Shown here in pieces: positions 43,474 through 53,357 of a stretch of 64,000 nt of DNA; the stretch's first letter is position 1; every line of letters starts with the position of its first letter. The stretch comes from an uncultured Coriobacteriaceae bacterium. GTDB lineage: Bacteria > Actinomycetota > Coriobacteriia > Coriobacteriales > Atopobiaceae. The notes beneath the pieces are model-generated. The model did no database searches and was not told where the DNA came from. It saw only the letters and a program-made list of their open reading frames with translations. The stretch is from assembly GCA_902801175.1 (NCBI GenBank), contig CADCHF010000005.1:1-64000 (forward strand), read 5' to 3'. Made by a program: the position numbers and the translations under genes.

Positions 43474-44300
43474 ACAATCCCCCCAAAGCGGAGCAGGAGG
43501 AAGGCCACCATGGTTCCAAGCAGGAGGGCGTCGCTGCGGTCGAGCATTCCGCCGTGTCCGGGCATGAGCTTGCCGGAGTCCTTTACGCCAAAGCCGCGCT
43601 TGATGCGCGACTCAAACAGGTCGCCGATGACAGCCGTAAGACCGACGATGATGCCAAACGGGATTGCCATGTAGATCTTGAGGCCGCGAACCTTGAGGAT
43701 TACCAGCAGGACCCAGGTGAGGGTGCAGGCAACAATGCCGCCCCAAAAGCCCTCGACGCTCTTGTTGGGAGAGATGCGCGGGGCGAGCTTGTGCTTTCCA
43801 AGGCTCGACCCAACAAAGTAGGCAGCGGAGTCATTGAGCCAGATGGATCCCATGACGCCAAAGGTAAGCAGGAATCCCTGCAGACCGCGGTCAAAGGCAC
43901 GAATCATAGTCACTGACGAGAACGCAAAGCCGCAGTAGAGCGGGATGAATACCGTAAGGGCCACATCGGTGATGGTCACCCTCGGGACGCTCACGTACCA
44001 AACCGCGCACGCGAGTAGCAGAAGGATGGTGATGGCCATTGTTCCCACGCGGTTTGGTGCGAGTGGCGCCAAGGGATAGAGCAGCGATGCGGCAAGCACG
44101 ATGATGTCGTTGGGCTGGCGGCCCGCACCGCGAAAGAGGCTCAGGAGCTCCCACGCGCTCATTGTGGCCATGGCTGAAACGACGACCGCAGTGCTGGTGA
44201 GGCCCATATAGAGACACCCAACGACAACGATGGCGTAGATTGCACCGACAACGACGCGCACGAGCAGTTTGCTTGTGCCTTCGGGTTTCGCATCACTCAT
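43470..44300 (-). CDS. cdsA: Phosphatidate cytidylyltransferase
   Basis: A 276-residue polytopic membrane protein with about eight helices. The C-terminal CDS signature is complete (SRIKRGFGVKDSGKLMPGHG, then GMLDRSDA). It makes CDP-diacylglycerol from CTP and phosphatidate. It overlaps uppS and dxr by 4 nt each. Confidence 0.94.
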   Translation of the reverse strand: MSDAKPEGTSKLLVRVVVGAIYAIVVVGCLYMGLTSTAVVVSAMATMSAWELLSLFRGAGRQPNDIIVLAASLLYPLAPLAPNRVGTMAITILLLLACAVWYVSVPRVTITDVALTVFIPLYCGFAFSSVTMIRAFDRGLQGFLLTFGVMGSIWLNDSAAYFVGSSLGKHKLAPRISPNKSVEGFWGGIVACTLTWVLLVILKVRGLKIYMAIPFGIIVGLTAVIGDLFESRIKRGFGVKDSGKLMPGHGGMLDRSDALLLGTMVAFLLLRFGGIV

Positions 44301-45082
44301 GAGCTAACCACTCCCCCAAATCGACGGTTGCGACCCTGAAATGCCCGAATCGCACGCAGGTACTCCCAACGATCAAAATCGGGCCACAACTTATCGGTCA
44401 CATAGAACTCTGTATAGGCAAGCTGCCAAAGCAGGTAGTTTGAGAGCCTGAGCTCGCCCGAAGTGCGAATCAGCAGCTCGGGATCGGGCAACCCTGCAGT
44501 ATAGAGGCGCGACTCGAGGACGGACTCGTCCACCTGAGACGCAGAGAGCCTGCCCTCCTCGACGTCTTTTGCAATGAGCCTTGCGGCACGCGTAATCTCG
44601 GAGCGCGAGCCATAGTTGACGGCAAGGGCAAAGGTCATGCCCGTATGGTCTGCCGTCTCGTCAAGGCCCTGCTTAAAGACGTCAAAGGTCTTCTTGGGAA
44701 GTGACTCCAGGTCTCCCAAGAACTTAAGGCGAACGTTCTCCTGGTGAAAGAGCGGCAGCTCCTTTACCAGCGTTGTCGCAAACAGATGCATGAGCAGGTC
44801 GACCTCACGCTTAGGCCTCTTCCAGTTCTCGGTCGAGAAGGCGTAGACCGAGAGGGCATCGACCCCAAGACGAACGCTCGTCGTCACGGTCTCACGCAGG
44901 GAGTCGACTCCCGCCACATGGCCCTGCGACCTATCGAGGCCGCGAGCCTGCGCCCACCTGCCGTTGCCATCCATGATGATGGACACATGACAGGGCATGC
45001 GCCCGAGGTCAATGTCCTCGAGCGCTATGTCCTCAGGTGCATGTTCGAAATAGGCCCTTAAGAGGGCATCGTCTCTTTGCAC
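44297..45082 (-). CDS. uppS: Isoprenyl (undecaprenyl) diphosphate synthase
   Basis: A 261-residue cis-prenyltransferase. IIMDGNGRWAQARGLDRSQG holds the catalytic aspartate and P-loop-like region. YAFSTENWKRP and the C-terminal LLIRTSGELRLSNYLLWQLA with EFYVTDKLWPDF are family motifs. It extends FPP with IPP to the lipid carrier for cell wall synthesis. It starts 1 nt into the frr stop. Confidence 0.94.
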   Translation of the reverse strand: MQRDDALLRAYFEHAPEDIALEDIDLGRMPCHVSIIMDGNGRWAQARGLDRSQGHVAGVDSLRETVTTSVRLGVDALSVYAFSTENWKRPKREVDLLMHLFATTLVKELPLFHQENVRLKFLGDLESLPKKTFDVFKQGLDETADHTGMTFALAVNYGSRSEITRAARLIAKDVEEGRLSASQVDESVLESRLYTAGLPDPELLIRTSGELRLSNYLLWQLAYTEFYVTDKLWPDFDRWEYLRAIRAFQGRNRRFGGVVSS

Positions 45083-45636
45083 TAGATCTCCATGACCTCA
45101 GCAGACTTGGTCTTAAGCATCTCGTCGACCTTCTTGGTGTAGTCGTCGGTGAGCTTCTGGATGGCCTTCTTCTCGCGCTTGACGTCGTCCTCGGTGAGGT
45201 CTCCGTCCTTCTCGGCGCGCTCAGCCTTCTCGTTGGCATGGCGACGGGCGTTGCGAACGGCAATCTTGCCTTCCTCGGCGTACTTGTTGCACTCCTTGAC
45301 AAGCTCGCGACGACGCTCCTCGGTGGGCTTGGGGAACGGCAGGCGAATTGTGATGCCGTCGTTGGAGGGAGTGATGCCAAGGTCGGAGTCCATGATTGCA
45401 CGCTCGATGGCACGAAGCGAGCTCTTGTCCCAGGGCTCGACCAAAAGCATGGATGCCTCGGGGACCTTGACGCCGGCAAGCTGGGTGATGGGGGTCGGGA
45501 CACCGTAGTAGTCAACGCGAATGTCGTCGAGCACGTGCGGATTTGCGCGGCCCGTGCGCACGCGTGCAAAGTTTGCCTTGAGGGCATCGATGGCCTTGTC
45601 CATGCGACGCTTAGCCGAATCAGTGTACTCGCTCAT
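45082..45636 (-). CDS. frr: Ribosome recycling factor
   Basis: A 184-residue protein of standard length. The N-terminal helix (AKRRMDKAIDALKANFARVR, then TGRANPHVLDDI) and C-terminal TEDDVKREKKAIQKLTDDYT match the family. With EF-G it splits post-termination ribosomes. It lies 81 nt after pyrH. Confidence 0.96.
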   Translation of the reverse strand: MSEYTDSAKRRMDKAIDALKANFARVRTGRANPHVLDDIRVDYYGVPTPITQLAGVKVPEASMLLVEPWDKSSLRAIERAIMDSDLGITPSNDGITIRLPFPKPTEERRRELVKECNKYAEEGKIAVRNARRHANEKAERAEKDGDLTEDDVKREKKAIQKLTDDYTKKVDEMLKTKSAEVMEI

Positions 45637-45717
45637 CTCCTGTGCTCCAATCTTTTGTGAACCAATTGCTTGTCGAACTTCTATCAGTCTTCAAACAGTA
45701 GTCATTGTAACGCGAGC

Positions 45718-46446
45718 TTAGTCGTCGAGCTCCTCGACGACGGTAGTGCCAACGGGCTCGCCCTTGAGCGCCTTGATGATTGCGCCTTCCTGTTCCATGT
45801 TGAACACCATGATGGGCATGGAGTTGTCCTGGCAGAGCGCTGTTGCGGTTGCGTCCATCACCTGCAGACGACGCTTGAGGACGTCGCGATAGGTGATGAC
45901 ATCAAACTTCTTGGCGTCAACGTACTTAACGGGATCCTTGTCGTAGATGCCGTCGACCTTGGTGGCCTTCATGAGCACATCGGCACCAATCTCGCAGGCA
46001 CGAAGAGCCGCGCAGGTGTCCGTGGTGAAATACGGGTTGCCGGTGCCGGCCGCAAAGATGGTGATGCGACCCTTCTCGAGGTGGCGGATGGCGCGACGGC
46101 GAATGTAGGTCTCGGAGATGGCATGCATCTCGATGGCGCTCATGACGCGGCAGTCAAAACCGTTCTTTTCGAAGCAGTCCTGAAGGGCCAAAGAGTTGAT
46201 GACAGTGGCCAGCATGCCCATGTTGTCGCCCTGGGCACGGTCCATGCCCTCGGCTGCACCCTCGAGTCCGCGGTAGATGTTGCCGCCACCAACGACGACC
46301 GCAATCTGCACACCGTCATCGTAGGCAGGCTTGATTGCCTTGGCGATACGCTCGGGAACCTCGGGGTCAATACCAAAGTAGCGGTTGCCCATGAGGGCCT
46401 CGCCCGAGAGCTTGAGCAGGATGCGCTTGTATTTGTAGTCTGCCAA
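45718..46446 (-). CDS. pyrH: Uridylate kinase
   Basis: The TTG at 46446 is chosen because AAGGAGG lies seven bases upstream; it gives 242 residues. An ATG at 46488 has no [18 protein letters not shown] starts the amino-acid-kinase fold, and [27 protein letters not shown] and [11 protein letters not shown] are PyrH motifs. It makes UDP from UMP. Confidence 0.95.
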   Translation of the reverse strand: MADYKYKRILLKLSGEALMGNRYFGIDPEVPERIAKAIKPAYDDGVQIAVVVGGGNIYRGLEGAAEGMDRAQGDNMGMLATVINSLALQDCFEKNGFDCRVMSAIEMHAISETYIRRRAIRHLEKGRITIFAAGTGNPYFTTDTCAALRACEIGADVLMKATKVDGIYDKDPVKYVDAKKFDVITYRDVLKRRLQVMDATATALCQDNSMPIMVFNMEQEGAIIKALKGEPVGTTVVEELDD

Positions 46447-46595
46447 AGAATCCTCCTTATGTGTTGAGCGCCATCCGGCGCAATGCACATCAATCCCATG
46501 AAGTGTAGCAAAGCCCTATGCCCTCACCTATGGGCAGACGTGCGAGCAAACAGCAACAACATGCGAGAGGTTGCCCCTGCGCTCAAATTGCCTAA

Positions 46596-46625
46596 GAAAA
46601 AGGGCCGACGCTTGCGCGCCGGCCC
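46596..46625 (-). terminator. Terminator after tsf
   Basis: GGGCCG and CGGCCC arms with a GC-rich extended loop, followed on the minus strand by TTTTTC. pyrH must then use its own promoter or read-through. Confidence 0.8.
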
Positions 46626-46645
46626 GATAATGCGTTTGTGAGGGA

Positions 46646-47518
46646 TTACTCCTCGCCAAAGTTGAAGCGAATGAAGGAGACGATGTTGATGTCGTCACCG
46701 AGCTCCTTGGAGATGTTCTTGGCGAGCTCACCAACAGTCACGTTGCCATCCTTGACAAAGTCCTGCTCGGTGAGGGCGCGCTCCTGGAAGAACTTCTTCA
46801 GGCGGCCGTTGACGATGCCATCCCAGAACTTCTCAGGACGACCAGAGTCGGCAGCCTGTGCACGATAGATCTCCTTCTCGTGCTCGACGGTCTCGGCGGG
46901 GATGTCCTCGCGAGTAGCGGCGATGGGGTCAGAGGCGATGACCTGCATGGCAACGTCGTGACCAAAGTTCTTGAAGGTGTCATTGGCGCCGGTCTCGGCG
47001 TTGTTGAACGAGAACTGAACGAGGTCGGCGTGCTTGCCGTCGTGATGGACGTAAGAGGCGATGGCGCCGTTCTCAACGGTCAGACGAGCAAAGCGAACGA
47101 TCTTCTGGTTCTCGCCGATGACGAAGATGCTCTCCTTGAGGGCGTCTTCAACGGTGGAGTCCTTCATGGGGCAAGCGAGCAGTGCGTCGACGTCGGCGGG
47201 GTTGCAGTTGGCAACGACCTCGGCAAGGTCAAGCACGAAGGCCTTGAACTTGGCGTTGGTGGCGACGAAGTCGGTCTCGCAGGAAACCTCGATGAGGGCG
47301 GCAGTCTTGCCATCCTCGGAGACGTAAGCGGCGATGGTGCCCTCGTTGGTGTCGCGGCCAGCCTTCTTGACGGCCTTGGCGAGACCATTGACGCGCAGGA
47401 CGTCGATAGCCTTCTCGATGTCTCCGTCAGCCTCGACGAGTGCCTTCTTGCACTCCATCATCGGGGCGTCGGTGATCTGACGGAGCTCCTTGACCATTGC
47501 GGCGGTAACCTGAGCCAT
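46646..47518 (-). CDS. tsf: Elongation factor Ts
   Basis: The ATG at 47518 (MAQVTAAMVKELRQITDAPM) gives 290 residues. MMECKKALVEADGDIEKAID is the UBA-like N-terminal domain, and ALIEVSCETDFVATNAKFK the core exchange-factor motif. It recycles EF-Tu-GDP. An in-frame extension to 47683 runs into rpsB and is rejected. Confidence 0.96.
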   Translation of the reverse strand: MAQVTAAMVKELRQITDAPMMECKKALVEADGDIEKAIDVLRVNGLAKAVKKAGRDTNEGTIAAYVSEDGKTAALIEVSCETDFVATNAKFKAFVLDLAEVVANCNPADVDALLACPMKDSTVEDALKESIFVIGENQKIVRFARLTVENGAIASYVHHDGKHADLVQFSFNNAETGANDTFKNFGHDVAMQVIASDPIAATREDIPAETVEHEKEIYRAQAADSGRPEKFWDGIVNGRLKKFFQERALTEQDFVKDGNVTVGELAKNISKELGDDINIVSFIRFNFGEE

Positions 47519-47568
47519 ATGCGTTCCTCCTCTAGGTGGAATGAAAAACGAGCTAGTAAGACGGTTTG

Positions 47569-48324
47569 TTACTCTGCAGCCTCGACCTCGACGGCAGGGG
47601 TGGTCTCGCCGGAGAGCATCTCGGCCTCGGTGATCTGCTCCTTGCCAGCACCAGCGAGCACTGCATCGGCAACAAGCTCGCACATGAGGTTGACCGAGCG
47701 AATGGCGTCGTCGTTTGCGGGGATGCCGTAATCGACAACGTCGGGATCGGAGTTGGTGTCAAGCAGGCCCACGACGGGGATGTGCAGACGGTTGGCCTCC
47801 TTGATGGCAATCTCCTCGCGCTTGGTGTCGACCACGAAGATGGCCTGCGGAAGGGTGTGCATATCGCGCACGCCACCGAGGTTGCGCTGGAGCTTCTCGA
47901 GCTCCTTGGTGAGAACAGCCTGCTCCTTCTTGCCGCGGGCAGCCATGCGGCCGTCCTCGACCATGGCCTCAAGCTCCTCCATGCGGTCGATGCGGGAGCG
48001 CATGGTCACAAAGTTGGTGAGCATGCCACCGAGCCAGCGCTGGTTGATGTAGGGCATGTCGCAACGAGCGGCCTGAGTGGCGATGGCCTCCTGAGCCTGC
48101 TTCTTGGTGCCCACGAAGAGGACGGAGCCGCCCTTGGCAGCGGTGTCCTTGAGGAAGCTGTAGGCGCGGTCGGCGTCGATGACGGTCTGCTTGAGGTCGA
48201 GGATGTAGATGCCGTTGCGCTCACCAAAGATGTAGGGCTTCATCTTGGGGTTCCAGCGGCGGGTCTGGTGACCATAATGGCAGCCGGCCTCGAGCAGGGT
48301 CCTGATGTTGATCTTCACAGCCAT
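47569..48324 (-). CDS. rpsB: 30S ribosomal protein S2
   Basis: A 251-residue S2 protein. [20 protein letters not shown] at the N-terminus, [24 protein letters not shown] and the C-terminal [20 protein letters not shown] are diagnostic. A good RBS (AGGAGG) precedes the start. It is the first gene of the rpsB-tsf transcript and has a structured leader. Confidence 0.97.
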   Translation of the reverse strand: MAVKINIRTLLEAGCHYGHQTRRWNPKMKPYIFGERNGIYILDLKQTVIDADRAYSFLKDTAAKGGSVLFVGTKKQAQEAIATQAARCDMPYINQRWLGGMLTNFVTMRSRIDRMEELEAMVEDGRMAARGKKEQAVLTKELEKLQRNLGGVRDMHTLPQAIFVVDTKREEIAIKEANRLHIPVVGLLDTNSDPDVVDYGIPANDDAIRSVNLMCELVADAVLAGAGKEQITEAEMLSGETTPAVEVEAAE

Positions 48325-48460
48325 GTTCTAACCTCCTGTGGTTGGTCCTCCGCGCGGGGTCAGCCCCCTTGAGCCACCCGAGACTCGGCTGTGTGCCTCG
48401 GGCACCGCGGCCAAAGGGTCACCCGCGCGTGCGAATTTAAGCTGTACGGACGCACAGCAG
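48325..48460 (-). promoter_or_regulatory. Structured rpsB leader, candidate S2 autoregulatory element
   Basis: Between the inferred start site (~48460) and the rpsB RBS there is a long-range GC stem (CGCGCGGG at 48422-48429 with CCCGCGCG at 48351-48358) enclosing a hairpin (CCCGAG/CTCGGG, 48377-48402). The outer stem closes about 25 nt before the start codon. This could sense S2, as rpsB leaders do in other bacteria. No coding sequence lies in 48325-48651. Confidence 0.45.
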
Positions 48461-48466
48461 CCTTAG

Positions 48467-48496
48467 AGTATACACACATCGCGGATCATCTGTCGA
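48467..48496 (-). promoter_or_regulatory. rpsB promoter
   Basis: TCGACA (48491-48496), an 18-nt spacer and TATACT (48467-48472) on the minus strand. Confidence 0.65.
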
Positions 48497-48651
48497 GAGA
48501 GAAGTCTCATAACTCAAGCTACACATGCCATCGATGTCCAAAACAGGCGCATTTCCCTCAAGGGCCATGGGTGCGTGGCCCAATACTGGCGGGATGCCCG
48601 CATGAGCGCCAACAAAATCGACACAACTTTGCGTGATTGGCAAGGGGCGCC

Positions 48652-49596
48652 TCACTCCCCTCTGGGGTGCGCCTGACGCGTAGCCTCCTTAAGCCGCTCG
48701 ACCGAGAGATGCGTATATATCTGAGTCGTCGCAAGGCTCTCGTGTCCAAGCAGCTCCTGCACGCTTCTGAGGTCGGCACCACCAGAAAGGAGCTCGGTTG
48801 CGTAGGTGTGACGCATTGCGTGCGGAGTCAGCCCGCCGTCGAGGCCTGCCATTGCAACGTGGCGCTCAAAGCAGGTCCTAAGGGCATCGGCAGACATGCG
48901 GTTGCCCCTCACTGAGACGAAGAGGGCGGTTGTGGGGCTTCCGCCCTTGGTGCGCGCCGCGAGTTGTGGCCTAGAGGACTCGAGGTAGCTGGCGAGGGCC
49001 CCAAGCGCACGCGGGTACACAGGAACGATGCGCTCTTTTGACCCCTTGCCAAAGAGCCTCGCCTGAGCCTGCCGAAGGTCGACATCACGCACGTCGAGCC
49101 TGGAAATCTCAGAGATTCGAGCTCCGGTCGCATAGAGGAGCTCGATGAAAGCCCGGTCGCGAGCGCCTTCGGGGCTGGACTGGTCGCAGGTCGCCACGAG
49201 GCTGCTCACATCGATATCGGTCATCGTGCGAGGCAGCGTCTTGGCGATCTTGGGGCTGGCGAGAGCCGCGGCGGCATCGGACGACACCCTCCCCTGCCCA
49301 ATCAGCCACTTGTAGAGGCCTCGCACAGCAGAGAGGTGCCGATTGACCGTGCGGGTGCTGTAGCCCGCACGGGTCAGCTCGGCTAGATAGCGCCTGAGGC
49401 TGCGATGGCTCACCGTAGCGGCGCTCACGCCCTCCCGTCTTACCCACGAGCAGTAGGCCTCGAGGTCGGTTGCGTATGAGCGCACTGTGTTTTGGGAGAG
49501 ATTACGCACGCTGGCAAGGTAGTCGAGGTAGTCGCGCACATACCCATCAAAGACCTCCTGCTCGGCCTCACGCGCTTCTGCCGAAGACATGGACAC
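48652..49596 (-). CDS. xerC: Tyrosine recombinase XerC/XerD
   Basis: A 314-residue tyrosine recombinase. The N-terminal SAM-like core-binding domain (YLDYLASVRNLSQNTVRSYA) precedes the catalytic domain with R in TGARISEIS, K in GKGSKE, HxxR in TPHAMRHTYATEL, H in ELLGHES and the nucleophile Y in TTQIYTH. Its place between trmFO and rpsB in a conserved block points to chromosome dimer resolution, not a mobile integrase. The start is GTG at 49596, overlapping the trmFO stop by one base, or the ATG at 49590. Confidence 0.9.
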   Translation of the reverse strand: MSMSSAEAREAEQEVFDGYVRDYLDYLASVRNLSQNTVRSYATDLEAYCSWVRREGVSAATVSHRSLRRYLAELTRAGYSTRTVNRHLSAVRGLYKWLIGQGRVSSDAAAALASPKIAKTLPRTMTDIDVSSLVATCDQSSPEGARDRAFIELLYATGARISEISRLDVRDVDLRQAQARLFGKGSKERIVPVYPRALGALASYLESSRPQLAARTKGGSPTTALFVSVRGNRMSADALRTCFERHVAMAGLDGGLTPHAMRHTYATELLSGGADLRSVQELLGHESLATTQIYTHLSVERLKEATRQAHPRGE

Positions 49597-50942
49597 TAGC
49601 CCTCTATGGCAAAGAGGTCTTGGCGTCTGGCAACATAGGCAGCGAGGTCTTCCTTGGCCCGCTTTGCATATGCCGCATAGCGCTCCCCCTTGCGCATACG
49701 GCGGCCTTCCAGTGGCGGCACCAGGCCAAAGTTGACATGCATAGGCTGATACGGGTTGGTGGCGGGGTCGGTGGCGTAGGCCACAAGCGCTCCAAACGCC
49801 GTTGTGCGCGGGAGCTTTACCCTCTCGGCACCCGTGAGGTCGGCATAGGTGTTTAGAGCAGCCAGCAGACCCGAGGCCATGGCCTCGACATATCCTTCGG
49901 TTCCGGTGATCTGTCCAGCAAGGCGCACCTCACTCCCAGGAACGGCAAAGCTCGAGTCAAGTACACGAGGCGAGTCCACAAAGGAGTTGCGATGCATCAC
50001 GCCATACCTAAAGAACTCGGCATTCTCTAGGCCGGGAATGAGCCTAAAGACCCTTGCCTGCTCGCCCCAGGCCAAGTTGGTCTGGAAGCCAACGAGGTTG
50101 TAGGCAGTCGCGTCTGCGTTCTCGGGTCGCAGCTGGACCACGGCCCAGGGACGGCGTCCCGTACGCGGGTCCACGAGCCCAACCGGCTTGAGGGCGCCAA
50201 ATCGTAGGGTGTCATGTCCCTTGCGAGCGACCTCCTCCACAGGCTGGCAGGCGTTGAACAGGTCGCTCTCCTCGAAGTCGCGCGAAACCACTCGACGAGC
50301 CGCAAGAAGCTCCTTTAGGAAGCGTTCGTACTCCTCTTTGTCCATGGGGCAGTTGAGGTAGTCCCCCAGCCCCTCCTCGTAGCGCGACTGGCTGAAAGCT
50401 ATGCTTCGGTCGACGCTCTCGGCGTCCACAATTGGGGCAGCTGCGTCGAAGAATGACAAGTGCTCTGTCCCAACAAGCTTGCACAAGGCGGTAAAGAGGC
50501 TCTCGGAGCACAGTGGCCCAGCAGCAATCACGCAGGGTCCCTCTGGAATGGAGCGTGCCTCCTCGCGCACGAGGGTAATGAGCGGCTCTGCTTCCACGGC
50601 ACTCGTCACCATCTTCGAGAACTGGTCGCGATCCACCGCAAGAGCCCCGCCTGCCGGTACGGCGCAGCTCTTTGCCATGGCGATGAGCTCGCTTCCCATC
50701 GTGGCAAGCTCGTACTTGAGCAGCCCCGCGGCGCTTTCCTCCCTGAGCGACTTGAGGGAGTTGGAGCACACAAGCTCGGCCAGACGGTCTGTATGATGTG
50801 CGGGAGACAGGGCAACGGGTCGCTGCTCTATGAGCCTTACGTGCACGCCTCGGCGCGCGAGCTGCAGCGCGCACTCGCTTCCGGCGAGTCCGCCTCCCAC
50901 AACGGTCACTTGCATCTCTGGCACGGTCGCCCCTTCCATCAC
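49596..50942 (-). CDS. trmFO: tRNA (uracil-5-)-methyltransferase TrmFO, folate-dependent
   Basis: A 448-residue flavoprotein with VTVVGGGLAGSECALQLARR at the N-terminus, VCSNSLKS, AGGALAVDRDQFS and the C-terminal MHVNFGLVPPLEG. It uses methylene-tetrahydrofolate and FADH2 to make T54 in tRNA. The start could be GTG at 50942, ATG at 50939 or the internal ATG at 50915 where homology begins. It overlaps dprA by up to 4 nt. Confidence 0.94.
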   Translation of the reverse strand: MMEGATVPEMQVTVVGGGLAGSECALQLARRGVHVRLIEQRPVALSPAHHTDRLAELVCSNSLKSLREESAAGLLKYELATMGSELIAMAKSCAVPAGGALAVDRDQFSKMVTSAVEAEPLITLVREEARSIPEGPCVIAAGPLCSESLFTALCKLVGTEHLSFFDAAAPIVDAESVDRSIAFSQSRYEEGLGDYLNCPMDKEEYERFLKELLAARRVVSRDFEESDLFNACQPVEEVARKGHDTLRFGALKPVGLVDPRTGRRPWAVVQLRPENADATAYNLVGFQTNLAWGEQARVFRLIPGLENAEFFRYGVMHRNSFVDSPRVLDSSFAVPGSEVRLAGQITGTEGYVEAMASGLLAALNTYADLTGAERVKLPRTTAFGALVAYATDPATNPYQPMHVNFGLVPPLEGRRMRKGERYAAYAKRAKEDLAAYVARRQDLFAIEG

Positions 50943-51862
50943 AAATCAACGGGACCACCTATGATACCCCCATCCTCAAGAACCTCCTTCGTTGGCGCAT
51001 ATCGCCCATCAGGAAGTCGCATCACACAGCCCCTCACCTCGAGGTCCGCAAGCTTTCTCATGATGTCAAGCGGGGTCTCTCCAAGGCTGTGAGCAAGGTC
51101 GTCGGCCCTCATGGGCATGGCAAACAACGCCGACAAGACTCGGCCACGTGCAGAGGCAGGTCGCTCCATGACCATGCGAAGCACGCCAAAGTCTCGAGAA
51201 ATGAGCATCTCAAGGTCCTGCTCGCAGGCAATGATATGGGCGCCATCCCTAATGAGCGAATTGGCACCTTGCGACTCGGGCGAGAAGATGGAGCCCGGCA
51301 CGGCATAAACCTCGCGCCCCATCTCAAAGGCGGCCGTGGCAGTGCTCATGGTGCCTGACCTGCTCCCAGCCTCGGCAACCAGGACGGCGTGCGAAAGTGC
51401 CGCAATGATGGGATTTCGCTTTGGGAAAGACCACGGCTGTGGCTCGCTTCCCCACGGAGCGACAGAGATCACGGCACCTCCGCCATCTATCGCCCGATAG
51501 AAGACATCCTCGGAAGACCTTGGGTAGATGAGGTCCGCACCAACTCCAGACACAACAATCGTCTTGCCTCCAGCATCAAGTGCAGCTCGTGCGGCAGCAG
51601 AGTCGCAGCCCAGAGCGCCACCCGAGACAACGGTAATATCCGACTCGGCGGCAATGCGTCCAGCCATAGATGACGCGGCAAGCCCGTAGGGAGTTGCCTT
51701 TCGGGCCCCAATGATGCCCAACCCCAAATCTGCGAGAACCTTTTGGCTGCCAGTACCGTACAAAACCGTTGGAGGCTCCTCCAGGCTCAACAGTCCCTCT
51801 GGGTACTCCCTGTCATTTCGGGTCAGCTCCCACCTCTCGCCCCTGATATTTAGCCTAGCCAT
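50939..51862 (-). CDS. dprA: DNA processing protein DprA
   Basis: A 307-residue protein with the Rossmann-like DprA core: GIIGARKATPYGL, VVSGGALGCDSAAARAALDA, EAGSRSGTMSTATAAFEMGR, YAVPGSIFSPESQGAN. The C-terminal ~60 residues form a winged helix (MRADDLAHSLGETPLDIMRK). It loads RecA on incoming single-stranded DNA during transformation. It lies with comM, another competence-linked gene, overlapping it by 8 nt. Confidence 0.94.
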   Translation of the reverse strand: MARLNIRGERWELTRNDREYPEGLLSLEEPPTVLYGTGSQKVLADLGLGIIGARKATPYGLAASSMAGRIAAESDITVVSGGALGCDSAAARAALDAGGKTIVVSGVGADLIYPRSSEDVFYRAIDGGGAVISVAPWGSEPQPWSFPKRNPIIAALSHAVLVAEAGSRSGTMSTATAAFEMGREVYAVPGSIFSPESQGANSLIRDGAHIIACEQDLEMLISRDFGVLRMVMERPASARGRVLSALFAMPMRADDLAHSLGETPLDIMRKLADLEVRGCVMRLPDGRYAPTKEVLEDGGIIGGPVDL

Positions 51863-53357
51863 GTGACCTCCCCCTATAGGAACATGCCTCGATGATGTCG
51901 TCCTTGCTTACGCGTTGATGCCCCTCTATGTCTGCTATGGTGCGTGCCACCCTAGCTGCCCGAGCAATGGAGCGCCCTCCCATTGCAAGACGGTTGGCGA
52001 TGGTCTCAAAGGCGCTCAGGGCACCTGGGTCAAAGCTCGTCGTTGGCCTTCTGTCGTCATCGCCTTTCTGCTGCCGGTGCGCCCTAAAGTCCCTGGCGGC
52101 AAGGACCATCTCACGCATCTGTGCCGAGGACATGCCCTCGTCGCCTTCGATCACGCTCCTCGACGCCGGGCGAGCCACGTCAATGTTTATGTCTATGCGG
52201 TTTACCAAGGGTCCGCCCATACGCGCCTGATAGCTCTCGACTCGAGCCGGCGCGCAGCTGCACGCATGCCCGGGGTCACCAAGATGGCCACAGGGGCACG
52301 GGTTTGCAGCCGCAACAAACATAAAGTCGCTGGGAAATATGTACGAGCCGTCGGCGCGCACGATGGTTACTCGCTTGTCTTCCATTGGCTGCCTGAGCGA
52401 CTGCAGCACGTTGTTGGCAAACTCGGGCAGCTCGTCCAAGAACAGGACACCCTTGTGCGCAAGCGAAATCTCGCCTGGCATGACCGGCTTGCCGCCCCCT
52501 ACAAGACCTGCCCTAGATATGGAATGGTGCGGGGCCCTAAAGGGCGGCTCACCTCGGGCAATGCTCTCCGTTGGCTGGGCTGCCACCGAGTGGATCATGA
52601 GCGCCTCAACGCGCTCGCTCTCGGTCAGCGGAGGCAGAATCGTTGGGAGGCGCCTCGCAAGCATCGTCTTTCCGGCACCCGGTGGCCCCACCATCATGAT
52701 TCCGTGGTTTCCCGCGGCAGCCACAACCAGTGCCCGCTTTGCGACCTCCTGATCGCATACCTGCGAGAAGTCAAGCGTGTCTTCGGACAAAGCCCCGCTG
52801 GGTTCTTCGTTATCTTTCTGCAGCACAGGCCCGGGAAGATTTCCGACACCAGACCTTAGCCGCGAGAGCGCAACCAGGGTCGAGCATTCGCAGGATTCCA
52901 GACATGCAGGAATGCTCATTGGTGCACACACCAAACGTAGACCCTCGCGGGAGGCTAGCATGGCATAGGCAAATGAGCCCCTGACCTCACAGACCTCGCC
53001 CTGCAGACCAAGCTCGCCAACAAAGAGGCATTCCTTGAGACCCTCTGTTGGTATTTGCCCCGAAGCCACGAGTATTGCCACGGCAATGGGCAGGTCAAAG
53101 CCCGTGCCGGACTTCTTTAGCTCGGCCGGCGCAAGGTTGACGGTAATGTGGGCGTGCGGGCCCTCAAAGCCACATGCCCGTATGGCCTTGTCAACACGGT
53201 GACGCGCCTCGAGCACCGTAGCATCGGGCATGCCGATTATGGTGTAGTTGGGAAGGCCTCCGCCAATGGTGACCTCGACCGAAACGGGAACTGCCTCTGC
53301 GCCCATGATGAAGGCCGACCTCACGCAGAACGACCCCCTGTCTCTTGCGCCCGACAT
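51855..53357 (-). CDS. comM: ComM/YifB family Mg-chelatase-like AAA ATPase
   Basis: A 500-residue protein. The N-terminal Lon-protease-like fold (VSVEVTIGGGLPNYTIIGMP) is followed by the AAA core with Walker A GPPGAGKTMLARRL, FRAPHHSISRAGLVGGG, LFLDELPEF, and a zinc-like CPCGHLGDPGHACSCAP cluster. The C-terminal SIARAARVARTIADIEGHQR completes the family pattern. ComM is a branch-migration helicase aiding integration of transforming DNA. Confidence 0.92.
   Translation of the reverse strand: MSGARDRGSFCVRSAFIMGAEAVPVSVEVTIGGGLPNYTIIGMPDATVLEARHRVDKAIRACGFEGPHAHITVNLAPAELKKSGTGFDLPIAVAILVASGQIPTEGLKECLFVGELGLQGEVCEVRGSFAYAMLASREGLRLVCAPMSIPACLESCECSTLVALSRLRSGVGNLPGPVLQKDNEEPSGALSEDTLDFSQVCDQEVAKRALVVAAAGNHGIMMVGPPGAGKTMLARRLPTILPPLTESERVEALMIHSVAAQPTESIARGEPPFRAPHHSISRAGLVGGGKPVMPGEISLAHKGVLFLDELPEFANNVLQSLRQPMEDKRVTIVRADGSYIFPSDFMFVAAANPCPCGHLGDPGHACSCAPARVESYQARMGGPLVNRIDINIDVARPASRSVIEGDEGMSSAQMREMVLAARDFRAHRQQKGDDDRRPTTSFDPGALSAFETIANRLAMGGRSIARAARVARTIADIEGHQRVSKDDIIEACSYRGRSHG

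Noticed and set aside
48652..49596. Tyrosine recombinase as a mobile-element integrase
   Set aside because: It sits in the conserved trmFO-xerC-rpsB block with no att repeats or phage genes, so a housekeeping XerC/D is more likely.
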